The notes below the pieces were generated by a model. That model saw only the letters and a list, made by a program, of their open reading frames with translations, made no database searches and was not told the origin of the DNA. The translations under genes were made by a program, and so were the position numbers. From Massilia norwichensis (GTDB lineage Bacteria > Pseudomonadota > Gammaproteobacteria > Burkholderiales > Burkholderiaceae_D), in the NCBI RefSeq assembly GCF_024753245.1, contig NZ_JANUGX010000003.1, positions 124,001 to 188,000 on the forward strand: 64,000 nucleotides of DNA, written 5' to 3'. Position 1 is the stretch's first letter; the number at the start of each line of letters is the position of its first letter. Shown piece after piece: positions 1 through 8,631 of the stretch.

Positions 1-377
1 TGGCCCATTCCGCCCATGCCGCCCATCGCTTGTCCCATGCTGTGGTCCATGCTTGGTTTGCCCTGTTGCGGCGCCGGCTTGGCGTCCTGCACCCGGTCGT
101 CACCCGCATGATTCATCTGCGAGTGATCCATCCCGGACTGGTCCATCTGCGATTTTTCCATCTGCGTGTGGTCCATCCGCGAATGGTCCATCTGAGAATG
201 GTCCATCTGGGAGTGATCCATTCCTTCCATCGTTTTGGACTGGCCCGTGCCGGATGTCTGGCCGGTTCCGCCCTCCTTCGGCGGCTCGGTCGTCTGGGCC
301 GATGCCGCGTCCGCCGCCACGAGGCCAAAGATCAGCAGCGCGACCGCTGCACCGGTTTTCGTCGTTGCGGTTTTCAT
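1..377 (-). CDS. copB: Copper resistance protein CopB, N-terminal part (runs off the window)
   Basis: The first 125 codons of an open frame whose end lies outside the window. The start ATG overlaps the stop of copA by 4 bp (ATGA), so the two are translationally coupled. Residues 1-27 are a signal peptide ending near ASA-Q. Next comes a low-complexity segment built of MDHSQ-like pentapeptides (Met-Asp-His-Ser/Thr-Gln/Arg), then a second Met/Gly-rich stretch. CopB proteins of the Pseudomonas/Xanthomonas cop system are outer-membrane copper proteins with such a Met/His-rich N-terminus before a beta-barrel domain; the barrel is not in the window, so the family call rests on position after copA and on the repeats. 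Confidence 0.85.
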   Translation of the reverse strand, partial: MKTATTKTGAAVALLIFGLVAADAASAQTTEPPKEGGTGQTSGTGQSKTMEGMDHSQMDHSQMDHSRMDHTQMEKSQMDQSGMDHSQMNHAGDDRVQDAKPAPQQGKPSMDHSMGQAMGGMGGMG

Positions 378-2257
378 GAAACGACCACCTCCCTGAACAT
401 GCCTGCTTCCATGTGATAAAGAAGATGGCAGTGGTAAGCCCAATGGCCTGGGGCGTCGGCCGTCACCCGGTAAGTGACGCGCTGGGCCGGCTGCACGTTA
501 ATCGTGTGCTTGCGGACCAGGAACTCCCCGCTCGGCGACTCGAGCTCGCTCCACATGCCATGCAGGTGGATCGGATGGTTCATCATGGTGTCGTTCACCA
601 GTACGATGCGCAACCGCTCGCCGTGCCTGAAGTGGACGGGCTTGGACTCCGAAAACTTCTGGCCGTCGAAGGACCACATGAAGCGCTCCATGTTGCCGGT
701 GAGGTGCAATTCGATCTCGCGGGTCGGCTCACGGTCATCGACCGGTCCACCGATCGTGTGAAGATCGGCATAGGTCAGCACGCGCCTCCCGTTGTTGCGC
801 AGATTGATGCCGGGGTCGTCGAGATTGGTGCGAGGCATGTCGACGTGCATGTCGACACCCGGGCCATACTCGGTGCGGGCGTGGGTGACTTTCGGAGGCG
901 TGCCCTGGGCCATTGGCATCGTGTGGCCGCCGCCATGGCCGGCGTGCTGCATCGGCATCTGCATCTGCCCGTGGCCCTCGCCCATCCCGCTGTGAGACAT
1001 GCCCGGCATGTCGTGCATGCCCTCCATCGAGTGCATGTCGTGCGGCGCCTTCCCTTCCTTGCCCGGCGCCTGGCCCATGCCCGACATGCCGCCCATGCTC
1101 CCCATTGCCATCGCGCCCATCATGTCCTGCATGGCCAGCCACTGGGGCGGATCCATATCGGGCACCGGGGCAGACATGCCCGCGCGCGGCGCCAGCGTCG
1201 CGCGCACGAAGCCGGAACGCCCGATCGACTGCGCGAAGATGGTGTAGGCCTGGTCGCCGGTTGGCTCGACCAGCACGTCATAGGTTTCGGCAACGGAAAT
1301 CCGGAATTCGTCGACCGGCACGGGCTCGACGTCCTGTCCGTCCGCAGCGATCACCATCATTTTCAGACCCGGAATGCGAACGTCGAAGATCGTCGTCGCC
1401 GAGCCGTTGATGAAGCGCAGCCTGACTTTCTCACCCGGACGGAACAAGCCGGTCCAGTTCCTGTCCGTAGGCGTACCATTGATCAGGTAGGCCATCCTCA
1501 CGCCCAGGTTGCGGCTGGCGGTCACGTCGCTGAAGTCCGTCGGCAACATGCGCATCTGGTTCCACATCTTGCGCTTGTCGAGCGCGGCCCCGAGGCCGTT
1601 CTTCCGTATGTCGTCCAGGAACTGGCCGATGGTCGGCTGGTTGGTGTTGAAGAAGTCGCTCATTTTCTTGAGCTTGGCAAAGACCTTGGCAGGATCGCCA
1701 TCGACCCAGTCCGACAGCATGACGACGTAGTCACGGTCCGCCTTCACCCGTTCACCGTTCTTCGGCTCGATCACGATCGAACCGGCCAGGCCGCTCTGCT
1801 CCTGGAATTCGGAATGGCTGTGGTACCAGTAGGTCCCGCTCTGCTTGACCTGGAAGCGATAGGTGAAGGTCTGGCCCGGAGGAATCCCGGTGAAACTGAT
1901 GCCGGGCACGCCGTCCATCTCCGCCGGCACCAGGATGCCGTGCCAGTGAATGGAACTCGTGACCGGCAGCCGGTTGGTCACGCGCAGCGTCACGGTGTCG
2001 CCCTCGCTCCAGTACAGGACCGGCCCAGGAACCTGGCCGTTGACCGCGGTGGCGACCTGCGGTGCGCCAGTGAAGTTGACCGGCGCCGGCACGATCTCCA
2101 GGTCGAATTCGGTGCCGCGCAAGATCGGCTGCGCGGCCTGACCGGCTGCCAGCAGTCTGGCTGGGACCAGCCCGGCGAGGGCGGCGGCCCCTGCGCCCTG
2201 CAGGAGCCGTCGTCGCCACCGGTTCACGGCACTCTCCTCAAAAACACGTTGCTGCAT
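374..2257 (-). CDS. copA: Periplasmic multicopper oxidase CopA (copper resistance)
   Basis: A 627-residue multicopper oxidase of the CopA/PcoA family, which oxidises or binds Cu(I) in the periplasm. A twin-arginine signal (RWRRRLLQG, residues about 14-22) leads to an AAALAGLVPARLLA hydrophobic core. Type 2/3 copper motifs HWHG and HSHS are in the N-terminal cupredoxin domain, and HPIHLHG and HCHLLYHMEAGM form the C-terminal type 1/3 site. Between them, about residues 375-450, is a Met/His/Gly-rich insert (MGSMGGMSGMG, MHSMEGMHDM) expected to bind extra copper. The ATG at 2257 has an AGGGGAA ribosome site 7 nt upstream. It is the first gene of a copAB operon. The regulator is not in the window. 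Confidence 0.96.
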   Translation of the reverse strand: MQQRVFEESAVNRWRRRLLQGAGAAALAGLVPARLLAAGQAAQPILRGTEFDLEIVPAPVNFTGAPQVATAVNGQVPGPVLYWSEGDTVTLRVTNRLPVTSSIHWHGILVPAEMDGVPGISFTGIPPGQTFTYRFQVKQSGTYWYHSHSEFQEQSGLAGSIVIEPKNGERVKADRDYVVMLSDWVDGDPAKVFAKLKKMSDFFNTNQPTIGQFLDDIRKNGLGAALDKRKMWNQMRMLPTDFSDVTASRNLGVRMAYLINGTPTDRNWTGLFRPGEKVRLRFINGSATTIFDVRIPGLKMMVIAADGQDVEPVPVDEFRISVAETYDVLVEPTGDQAYTIFAQSIGRSGFVRATLAPRAGMSAPVPDMDPPQWLAMQDMMGAMAMGSMGGMSGMGQAPGKEGKAPHDMHSMEGMHDMPGMSHSGMGEGHGQMQMPMQHAGHGGGHTMPMAQGTPPKVTHARTEYGPGVDMHVDMPRTNLDDPGINLRNNGRRVLTYADLHTIGGPVDDREPTREIELHLTGNMERFMWSFDGQKFSESKPVHFRHGERLRIVLVNDTMMNHPIHLHGMWSELESPSGEFLVRKHTINVQPAQRVTYRVTADAPGHWAYHCHLLYHMEAGMFREVVVS

Positions 2258-2534
2258 GAAGTATTCCCCTAGATGAAGTGATGAAACAATTGCCGCAGTA
2301 CGGGCCCGCGTCGCGCACGCAGGCGCACTCGCAGCAAACCTCGCTGCGCAGCTACGTGGCGGATGCGGCCTGCGCGCACTCCCAAAGCGTGCGGGCTCCG
2401 CGCGTGTTTCGTCGATATCGAAGTTCGAATGAAGATGAATGGCTGGCAGGCATCGATCGATGGCATGTCGCGTGCATCCCGCATGCGCGACGTCTCCGAC
2501 GGATGCCGGGAGAGCGTTCAGCCCACCTGGGAAG

Positions 2535-2951
2535 TCAACCGCGTGGCGGTCGCTCTATGCGGGATGGGATCCAGCCCGTGAAGGAGGAGATTGGGGAAAC
2601 GGAGTCAGTTGCAAACTGCTCTGCTGGAAACCCAGCAACTGCGAACGGCGGGGGCGCCGAGGCGCCGATATAGCCGGCACTGCACGCCCGGCAGGAAGAA
2701 TGCTTTTGGTGGGCGCCACTATCGCAGGGCATGTCATGATCTGCGGCGACGCTGGCGTGCGCTTGTGCGGTCGACTGGGTCATCGACATCGCCATCTCAT
2801 GCTCGTCGCAGTCATCCATGACCGTAGCTTCCGGGCTTGCCGATGTGGTATGCGCCATTCTGCATGGCGATGTGATCGTGGCGGCGATGCCCTGCACGGG
2901 CAGCGACACGATCAGTATCCATAGCATGAGGACTCGAACGAATGGGCGCAT
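2535..2951 (-). CDS. Small secreted Cys/His/Met-containing protein of the copper cluster
   Basis: A 138-residue protein with an N-terminal signal sequence (MRPFVRVLMLWILIVSLPVQG) and a mature part with scattered His, Met and Cys and a CRAC motif near residue 107. I do not recognise a named family. It is a paralogue of the divergent gene at 3067: both start with the pattern LxxWxxxxxxPxQGxA, both have a Cys cluster about 30 residues before the end, and both finish in ERPPR plus one residue. I chose the internal ATG at 2951 because it begins the signal peptide and lies 7 nt after a TAGATT -10 hexamer, which suggests a leaderless message. A role in periplasmic copper binding is inferred only from context. 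Confidence 0.7.
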   Translation of the reverse strand: MRPFVRVLMLWILIVSLPVQGIAATITSPCRMAHTTSASPEATVMDDCDEHEMAMSMTQSTAQAHASVAADHDMPCDSGAHQKHSSCRACSAGYIGASAPPPFAVAGFPAEQFATDSVSPISSFTGWIPSRIERPPRG

Positions 2952-3066
2952 GTAAATCAATCTAGCACATGCAAAAATGACATGTCCGCACGATACGGCA
3001 CCGCAACGTTCGAAGCTTACCTGCCGATGGGATTGCCGATACTTTCGCATATGCTAGAATCGACGT
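2952..3066. promoter_or_regulatory. Mirror-image divergent promoters of two paralogous small genes
   Basis: The 115-bp gap carries two similar promoter ends facing outward. On the plus strand GCATATGCTAGAATCGA has -10 TAGAAT at 3055-3060 and a possible -35 TTGCCG at 3033-3038, 16 bp apart; the GTG start follows 6 nt later. On the minus strand GCATGTGCTAGATTGA has -10 TAGATT at 2964-2959, with ATG 7 nt later. Both have the extended TGCTAGA form, and neither start has room for a ribosome site, so both messages should be leaderless. Promoter calls are by eye. Confidence 0.55.
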
Positions 3067-3462
3067 GTGAAAGCCATCCTGAAAGTCTTGATCGTCTGGA
3101 TGACGTTGCTGGCGGTGCCGCTCCAAGGCTTCGCTTCCGCGACGATGTCCTTCTGTGTGCCGCCAGTGGCGGCACTGGACAGTCACGACCACGAATCGAT
3201 GGCCGACGACGTCGACATGTCCAGTGCTCACGCCCATGACGAGCACACGGGTCCGGACATACAGGCCGATCATCATCCCGCGTCTCATCATCAGGCCGGC
3301 AAGTGTGCCACCTGTGCGACATGCAGCGTCTGTTTGTCGATGGCACCGTCGTTCGTTGCCGTGCTACCGGCAACTGCTTCTTCGTCAACAACCATTCCCT
3401 TTGACCGGCATCTCTTGCCATCGGTCTACCTTGCGCTTCTAGAGCGACCTCCACGCGTCTGA
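3067..3462 (+). CDS. Small secreted His/Cys-rich protein of the copper cluster
   Basis: A 131-residue protein starting at GTG, with signal peptide MKAILKVLIVWMTLLAVPLQG cleaved near FASA. The mature part is rich in His, Asp and Met (for example DSHDHESMADDVDM, HHPASHHQ) and has a CATCATCSVC cluster near residues 79-88, a plausible soft-metal site. It ends in ERPPRV and is a paralogue of the divergent gene ending at 2535 (ERPPRG). No family name is recognised. The start codon lies 6 nt after a TAGAAT hexamer, so translation is probably leaderless. Function in copper handling is inferred from neighbours and composition. Confidence 0.72.
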   Translation: MKAILKVLIVWMTLLAVPLQGFASATMSFCVPPVAALDSHDHESMADDVDMSSAHAHDEHTGPDIQADHHPASHHQAGKCATCATCSVCLSMAPSFVAVLPATASSSTTIPFDRHLLPSVYLALLERPPRV

Positions 3463-3643
3463 CCTTTCACACTGCTGAACGTTTCGTTCCTGCCAAGGCA
3501 CGGACGTACCTGGCTACGCCTTCGTTGCCGGCACCTCAGCGTGCACAGCCCTTCTTTATCTGTAACTAAAACGGACCGCGTCAGGCCGGCAAGCGCCGTC
3601 GCGCGTCCACTGCAATTGAGTTTTGACTGTTTTGGAGCTTCAA

Positions 3644-4009
3644 ATGACTCGTTTTTCTTCCCTGTTCAGCACCCTCCTCGTTTCCGCCGGCCTTGCACTG
3701 GCAACGGCCAATACATCGGCACAGATGCAGATGCAGGACCACAGCCAGCACCACGCCGCGCCTGCCGCTTCGCAGGATGATGCGAATGCGCTGACCGATG
3801 GCGAGGTCAAGAAAGTCGACAAGGACACCGGCAAGCTGACGGTACAACATGGCCCGCTGACCAATCTAAACATGCCTGGTATGACCATGTCCTTCAAGGT
3901 GCAGGATCCGGCAATGCTCGACCAAGTGAAAACTGGCGACAAGATCCGACTGCGTGTCGAACGCATCAACGGGACCTTCACCGTGACCAAACTGGAAGCG
4001 GCCAACTAA
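3644..4009 (+). CDS. CusF-like periplasmic copper-binding protein (Trp replaced by Met)
   Basis: A 121-residue protein with a signal peptide (residues 1-27) followed by MQMQDHSQHH, then a small OB-fold of the CusF type. CusF binds Cu(I)/Ag(I) in the periplasm with one His and two Met, shielded by a Trp. Here His69, Met80 and Met82 match those ligands, but the Trp position (two before the Gly of PGMTM) is Met77. ATG 3644 was chosen over the upstream in-frame start because it follows TTGGAGCTTC and begins the signal peptide. It is the first of a plus-strand run with copC and copD 80 bp downstream. Confidence 0.85.
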   Translation: MTRFSSLFSTLLVSAGLALATANTSAQMQMQDHSQHHAAPAASQDDANALTDGEVKKVDKDTGKLTVQHGPLTNLNMPGMTMSFKVQDPAMLDQVKTGDKIRLRVERINGTFTVTKLEAAN

Positions 4010-4091
4010 AGCTGCAGGCGTTCTGTCGGCGCTGCGGGCAGAACGCTCCACACCCATACCTCGACCCAACCAAAGAATCAGGAATAAAAAC

Positions 4092-4457
4092 ATGCCCATC
4101 AAACACATTTTGGCCCTGGCCACCTTCGCTTTCGCAAGTACCGTAACTTCGGTCGCATTCGCACACGCCAAGTTGCAATCATCGGATCCCCAAGCCGGCA
4201 GCACGCTCGGAGATGCACCGAAGCAGGTGCGCCTCAAGTTCAACGAGGCGCTCGAGCCTGCGTTCAGCAAAATCAAAGTGATGGGACCCCAAAATAACGA
4301 AATCCCGGTCACCGCGACCACCGTCGACAAGGCGGATCCTACCGTCATGACGGCGCCGCTACCACCGCTGTCCTCGGGCGAGTATCACATCCAGTGGTCG
4401 ACGATGACCCACGACGGCCATAAGGCAAAGGGCGAAGTCACGTTCAAGGTCAAGTGA
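4092..4457 (+). CDS. copC: Copper resistance protein CopC
   Basis: A 121-residue periplasmic copper chaperone with one cupredoxin-like CopC domain. The signal peptide ends at AFA, leaving His as the first mature residue, the usual N-terminal Cu(II) ligand (AHAKLQSSDP). The conserved C-terminal STMTHDGHKAKG segment supplies further His ligands. The protein lacks the Met-rich Cu(I) loop of the Pseudomonas protein, so it is probably a Cu(II)-only type. Its TGA shares a base with the copD start (TGATG), so the two are coupled, and CopC is expected to pass copper to CopD. Confidence 0.95.
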   Translation: MPIKHILALATFAFASTVTSVAFAHAKLQSSDPQAGSTLGDAPKQVRLKFNEALEPAFSKIKVMGPQNNEIPVTATTVDKADPTVMTAPLPPLSSGEYHIQWSTMTHDGHKAKGEVTFKVK

Positions 4458-5395
4458 TGGGGCTGGACCTGCAAGCTGTCCAGCACGTCGTCACTGCCCT
4501 CCTGAACGTCGCGGTAGCCCTCGTCACGGGAGCGAGCGCTTCGCGCTTGTGGATTAGTCGTGACGCATCCAGCTGGGCCGACGCGCGCCGCCAGTCCGTC
4601 CGCAAGACTGCCTTGACCGGTGTCGTCGTCGCTCTGGCCGCGAACGCGGCGCTGTTGTGGCTGGAATCGGCGGCCATGGCCGAGGTCCCAGTGACTGAAG
4701 CGGCTGGCGCCACCTGGTCGATGCTGACCTCGACACACCTTGGGCTCGCGTGGTCCATTGGGATGTTCGGGCTAGCCATGGCTACCTTCGGAACCTGCAT
4801 GCGCGGCGATCGCAACCAGGTGCCTGCACTGCTGACTTTGGCGGCGCTTGCCGTATTCTGGTACACGCGCGGCATGGTCAGCCACGCCGCCAGCGAAGGC
4901 GACTTCAGCCTGCCCTTGCTGGCGGACTGGATCCACCTCGGCCTGATCAGCCTATGGGTCGGTGAAGTGTTCCTTGCTGGCGGGGTCATGTTGAGGGCAA
5001 CCGAAAACATGGCCACGGCCGACAGACGCGCGCGGGCGGCTTATGTAGCGTCCCTATCCGGCTCGGCGACGTTCGCGCTTACCGGCATCTTGGCCACGGG
5101 CCTGTATGCAAGCTGGCGCAACCTGGGCGGATTCGAAAACCTGGTCGGCAACCCGTATGGCAAAACGCTTGTAGCGAAGCTGCTGCTCGTAGGCGTTGCG
5201 ACGATGCTGGGTGGGATCAATCGCTTTGTCGTGATGCCGCCGTGGCTCGCGCGCGAGTCCGCAGGAAATGCCGCCCCCGAGCTTTTACCGATGCGGTTCA
5301 AGCGCATACTTTGGATCGAAGCGCTTGTATTGCTTGCGGTCGTTGTTCTGGCGGCCTGGCTTGCATCGACATCGCCCCCGGGCGAACAGATGTAG
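4457..5395 (+). CDS. copD: Copper resistance membrane protein CopD
   Basis: A 312-residue polytopic inner-membrane protein of the CopD/PcoD family, with about eight hydrophobic segments and conserved intramembrane His residues (for example TSTHLGLAWSIGMFG and LADWIHLGLISLWVG). CopD is thought to move copper from the periplasm to the cytoplasm together with CopC. I use ATG 4457, which overlaps the copC stop by one base, rather than the GTG one codon upstream. The next gene is 79 bp away behind a hairpin. Confidence 0.93.
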   Translation: MGLDLQAVQHVVTALLNVAVALVTGASASRLWISRDASSWADARRQSVRKTALTGVVVALAANAALLWLESAAMAEVPVTEAAGATWSMLTSTHLGLAWSIGMFGLAMATFGTCMRGDRNQVPALLTLAALAVFWYTRGMVSHAASEGDFSLPLLADWIHLGLISLWVGEVFLAGGVMLRATENMATADRRARAAYVASLSGSATFALTGILATGLYASWRNLGGFENLVGNPYGKTLVAKLLLVGVATMLGGINRFVVMPPWLARESAGNAAPELLPMRFKRILWIEALVLLAVVVLAAWLASTSPPGEQM

Positions 5396-5426
5396 GACGT
5401 TCCAGCTGAGTGATAGTTGATTTGAC

Positions 5427-5458
5427 GCTGGCAGCCGACCATATCCGTCGGCGCCAGC
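5427..5458 (+). other. Hairpin between copD and the DUF411 gene
   Basis: GCTGGCAGCCGAC and GTCGGCGCCAGC form a 12-bp stem with one bulged base around a 7-nt loop (catatcc). There is no following T run, so it is not a classical terminator. It ends 16 nt before the ATG of the next gene and could shield that message end or be a processing site. Confidence 0.35.
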
Positions 5459-5474
5459 ACTTAGGAGAAGGATT

Positions 5475-5918
5475 ATGTTAATCGGAAAATTCAGAAATCT
5501 CGCGGTCGCTGCCCTGATCGGGCTGCCGACGCTCGCCAGCGCCGCAACCCAGGCCGTCGAGGTCTACAAGACCGCAACCTGCGGCTGCTGTGAAGAATGG
5601 GCCAAGCACCTGCGGGCCAACGGATTCAAGGTCAATGCGCACGATGTCGCCAATCCATCCGACACCCGCGAGAAAATGGGCATTCCCAATCGGCTCGGCT
5701 CATGCCACACGGCAGTTGTCGGCGGTTATGCGATCGAAGGGCATGTGCCAGCCGCTGAGATCAAGCGGCTGCTTGCTGCGAAGCCGAAAGCGAAAGGGCT
5801 GGCCGTGCCGGCCATGCCGCCTGGCTCTCCTGGAATGGAGGGCCCAACGCGCATGCCGTACGACGTGCTACTGGTCCGCAACGACGGCAGTACGACGGTC
5901 TACAAGCACTACGACTGA
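5475..5918 (+). CDS. DUF411 metal-binding protein (CopG-like)
   Basis: A 147-residue secreted protein. Residues 1-23 are a signal peptide ending ASA. The DUF411 core follows with YKTATCGCCEEWAKHL (three Cys in TCGCC), a downstream GSCHTAVVGGY motif and IEGHVPA, all family landmarks. DUF411 proteins such as CopG are thioredoxin-fold periplasmic proteins linked to copper and silver resistance; the close Cys pair probably does redox or copper chemistry. AGGAGAAGG ahead of ATG 5475 is a strong ribosome site. It ends only 18 bp from the convergent ATPase gene. Confidence 0.92.
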   Translation: MLIGKFRNLAVAALIGLPTLASAATQAVEVYKTATCGCCEEWAKHLRANGFKVNAHDVANPSDTREKMGIPNRLGSCHTAVVGGYAIEGHVPAAEIKRLLAAKPKAKGLAVPAMPPGSPGMEGPTRMPYDVLLVRNDGSTTVYKHYD

Positions 5919-5936
5919 GCGATCGGGCGCCTGCAG

Positions 5937-8309
5937 TTACTTCGCCGTGCCCCGCAGGCGCAGCGCGTTGGTGATCACGGATACCGAGCTCAGACTCATC
6001 GCCAACGCCGCGATCATCGGTGACAGCAGGCGGCCGGTGAACGGATAAAGCACGCCTGCTGCCAAAGGAATCCCGAGCGCGTTGTAGAAAAAAGCGAAGG
6101 CCAGATTCTGCCGCATGTTGCGCACGGTCTCCAGCGACAGCAGGCGCGCCCGCGCGATACCGCGCAGGTCGCCCTTGACCAAGGTGACGTGGGCCGAGTT
6201 GATGGCGACATCCGTTCCGGTACCCATCGCGATACCGACATTGGCCTTGGCCAGTGCGGGGGAGTCGTTGATGCCATCCCCTGCCATCGCAACCGTTTTC
6301 CCCTGCGCCTGCAGCCTTTCCACCAGTGCCAGCTTGTCCTGCGGCTTGACCTCGCCGTAGACTTCCGGGATGCCAAGCTTGGCCGCAACCGACCTGGCGG
6401 TCGTGACACCGTCGCCGGTCGCCATGACGACCGTGATGCCAGCCTCCTTGAGCGTTGCCAGCGCTTCCGGCGTGGTCTGCTTGACCGGGTCGGATACCGC
6501 CACCAGCCCTAGGAGCTGCCGATCGGCCGCCAGGTACATGACGCTTGCACCTTCCTGGCGCCAGCTTTCCGCCTGGGCCGTGAGTGGCTTCCAGTCGACC
6601 TTTTCGATGTCCATAAGCGCGGTATTTCCGAGGGCAATGCGCTTGCCCTCGACAACTCCACGCACGCCGATGCCGCTGGACGATTCGAAGGACTCCGGCT
6701 TGGCCAGGCCCAGCCCGCGGCTTAGCGCCTCGGCCACAATCGCATGGGCCAGCGGGTGTTCGCTGCCCTGGTCGATGCTGGCAGCGATCCGCAACACCTC
6801 CTGTTCGTCCCCGCCCGGGATCGCAGCGGCCGAATGGAACGCCGGCTTGCCTTCGGTGAGTGTCCCCGTCTTATCGACGATGAGGGTATCGATCTTGCGC
6901 ATGCTCTCGATGGCCGCCGCATCGCGGAACAGGATGCCCTGCGTGGCGCCGCGGCCGGTAGCGGCCATGATGGACATTGGCGTCGCCAGCCCGAGCGCGC
7001 ACGGGCAGGCAATAATCAGCACCGAGACGGCATTTACGAAGCCGTACACCCAGCTCGGCTCCGGACCGAAAAGCCCCCACCCGAGCAGCGTCAGCAAGGC
7101 TATGGTCACGACAATCGTCACGAAGTAGCCGGCCACCACGTCGGCCAGGCTCTGCATGGGCGCGCGCGAACGCTGTGCCTGGGCGACCATCTGGACGATT
7201 TGCGACAGCATGGTCTCCGAGCCCACTTTTTCCGAGCGCACGACCAGACTGCCGCTGGCATTGATGGTTGCACCGATTACCTTGTCGCCCGGGCGCTTGG
7301 TTACGGGCACAGGCTCGCCGGTCAGCATGGACTCGTCGACCGCGCTTTCGCCCTCCAGGACAGTGCCGTCGACCGGCACCTTTTCGCCTGGCCGCACACG
7401 GAGCGCATCGCCGACGTGTACATGAGTCAAAGGAATGTCTTCTTCCGTGCCATCGGCGTTGATGCGGCGCGCCGTTTTCGGCGCCAGGCCCAGCAGGGAT
7501 TTGATTGCTGCCGAGGTCTGCGAGCGTGCGCGCAGCTCCAGGATCTGTCCCAGTAGAGTCAGCGAAATGATGGCCGCGGCCGCCTCATAGTACACACCGA
7601 TGCGTCCATGCATGGCAAAGGTTTGCGGAAATAGTCCGGGCGCGACGGTTGCGACTACGCTGTAGCAGTACGCTGCTGCGACGCCGAGCCCAATCAGCGT
7701 CCACATGTTGGGGCTGCGATTGCTGATGGACTGCACCCCGCGTGTAAAGAACGGCCATCCGGCCCACAGCACGACCGGTGTGCTCAGCACGAGTTCGATC
7801 CAGCTTTGCCCGGGCAAGCCTCCTGTGAAGAACCGGTGCCCCGCCATCGCAAGGACGGTCACAATGACCGTCAGCGGCAGGGTCCACCAGAAACGGCGCT
7901 TGAAGTCCACTAGTTCCGGATTTTCTTCCTCTTCCAAGGACGGGAGCATGGGCTCGAGCGTCATGCCGCAAATCGGGCAGTTGCCAGGCTGCGGCTGCTG
8001 GATTTCAGGATGCATCGGGCAGGTATAGATCGTGCCTTCCGGCGCGGCGGGCGCCGGTTCATTGGCAGCGAGGCCTATATACTGCTGGGGCGACACCCGG
8101 AACTTGTCCATGCACCTGGCGCTGCAGAAATGATAAGTTTGCCCCTCGTGCCGAATTTCCCTGGCGGGGTCGGCGCCGACTTTCATTCCGCAGACCGGGT
8201 CAGTGAATGGCTTATCCCCAGTTCCGCTCTCATGGCGCACTCCGTGCCCAGGGCCATGCTCATGATGATGTTCGTGGCCGTCGTGATCGTGATGCGGCTG
8301 GTCGTTCAT
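5937..8309 (-). CDS. Cu(+)-translocating P1B-type ATPase with His-rich and YHS metal-binding N-terminus
   Basis: A 790-residue copper-exporting ATPase of the inner membrane. The N-terminus has no CxxC HMA domain; it has a His-rich tail ([13 protein letters not shown]), a YHS domain (DPVCGMKVG with a later FCSARC, about residues 37-75) and a heavy-metal-binding segment [10 protein letters not shown] with CPICGM. Core motifs are TGEPVPV, the intramembrane CPC (Cys435-Pro-Cys437), the phosphorylation site DKTGT (Asp479) and [10 protein letters not shown] near the C-terminus. CPC with this N-terminus is typical of CopF/CopA-like detoxifying pumps in Burkholderiales. It follows copZ by 53 bp and is probably driven by the CueR-type promoter at 8601-8631. 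Confidence 0.96.
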   Translation of the reverse strand: MNDQPHHDHDGHEHHHEHGPGHGVRHESGTGDKPFTDPVCGMKVGADPAREIRHEGQTYHFCSARCMDKFRVSPQQYIGLAANEPAPAAPEGTIYTCPMHPEIQQPQPGNCPICGMTLEPMLPSLEEEENPELVDFKRRFWWTLPLTVIVTVLAMAGHRFFTGGLPGQSWIELVLSTPVVLWAGWPFFTRGVQSISNRSPNMWTLIGLGVAAAYCYSVVATVAPGLFPQTFAMHGRIGVYYEAAAAIISLTLLGQILELRARSQTSAAIKSLLGLAPKTARRINADGTEEDIPLTHVHVGDALRVRPGEKVPVDGTVLEGESAVDESMLTGEPVPVTKRPGDKVIGATINASGSLVVRSEKVGSETMLSQIVQMVAQAQRSRAPMQSLADVVAGYFVTIVVTIALLTLLGWGLFGPEPSWVYGFVNAVSVLIIACPCALGLATPMSIMAATGRGATQGILFRDAAAIESMRKIDTLIVDKTGTLTEGKPAFHSAAAIPGGDEQEVLRIAASIDQGSEHPLAHAIVAEALSRGLGLAKPESFESSSGIGVRGVVEGKRIALGNTALMDIEKVDWKPLTAQAESWRQEGASVMYLAADRQLLGLVAVSDPVKQTTPEALATLKEAGITVVMATGDGVTTARSVAAKLGIPEVYGEVKPQDKLALVERLQAQGKTVAMAGDGINDSPALAKANVGIAMGTGTDVAINSAHVTLVKGDLRGIARARLLSLETVRNMRQNLAFAFFYNALGIPLAAGVLYPFTGRLLSPMIAALAMSLSSVSVITNALRLRGTAK

Positions 8310-8362
8310 ATCGGAACCTTTCCTGGACTCGTTATTGCAAGTTCACATTGGGTACATCCGGC

Positions 8363-8569
8363 TCAGTCAGCCGCTACCTGAGTAGCCGGATAGCCGGCAG
8401 CGGTAATCGCGGCGGCGACTGCATCCGGTGCTCTCGCGCTTTCCACACGGACGAGCTTGTCTTTCAACAGCACCTCGACTTTTGCATCCGGATCCAAGGT
8501 CTGCACGGTCCGGGTAACCCGGCTGGCGCAGCCGCCGCAGGACATCTTTTCTACCTTAAGCGTGTACAT
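8363..8569 (-). CDS. copZ: CopZ-type heavy-metal-associated domain copper chaperone
   Basis: A 68-residue single HMA domain with the metal motif MSCGGCASR (Cys11 and Cys14). Such proteins carry Cu(I) in the cytosol to the partner ATPase, which here lacks its own HMA domain. It is the first gene behind the CueR-like promoter, with an AGGAGGAAAGC ribosome site just before the ATG. The ATPase gene follows on the same strand. Confidence 0.95.
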   Translation of the reverse strand: MYTLKVEKMSCGGCASRVTRTVQTLDPDAKVEVLLKDKLVRVESARAPDAVAAAITAAGYPATQVAAD

Positions 8570-8600
8570 TGCTTTCCTCCTGTCTGATTGCTCCGATTAC

Positions 8601-8631
8601 AATGTAGACCTTCCCATGATAGGAAGGTCAA
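8601..8631 (-). promoter_or_regulatory. CueR/MerR-type copper-responsive promoter of copZ-ATPase
   Basis: Reading the minus strand: -35 TTGACC (8631-8626), a 19-bp spacer and -10 TACATT (8606-8601). The spacer contains the perfect dyad ACCTTCC-N7-GGAAGGT (8628-8608). An over-long 19-bp spacer with this dyad is the signature of CueR-family activators, which untwist the DNA when they bind Cu(I) or Ag(I). No merR-family gene is in the window, so the activator must be encoded elsewhere. Confidence 0.9.

Noticed and set aside
413..2272. Long plus-strand open frame of 619 codons opposite copA
   Set aside because: It is the antisense shadow of copA, with His/Arg-rich composition typical of reversed GC-rich coding sequence and no domain motifs.
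2258..2534. Possible plus-strand gene from 2278 between copA and the small secreted gene
   Set aside because: No homology-like motifs, no ribosome site, and it overlaps the antisense of a better-supported gene. Treated as the copA promoter region.
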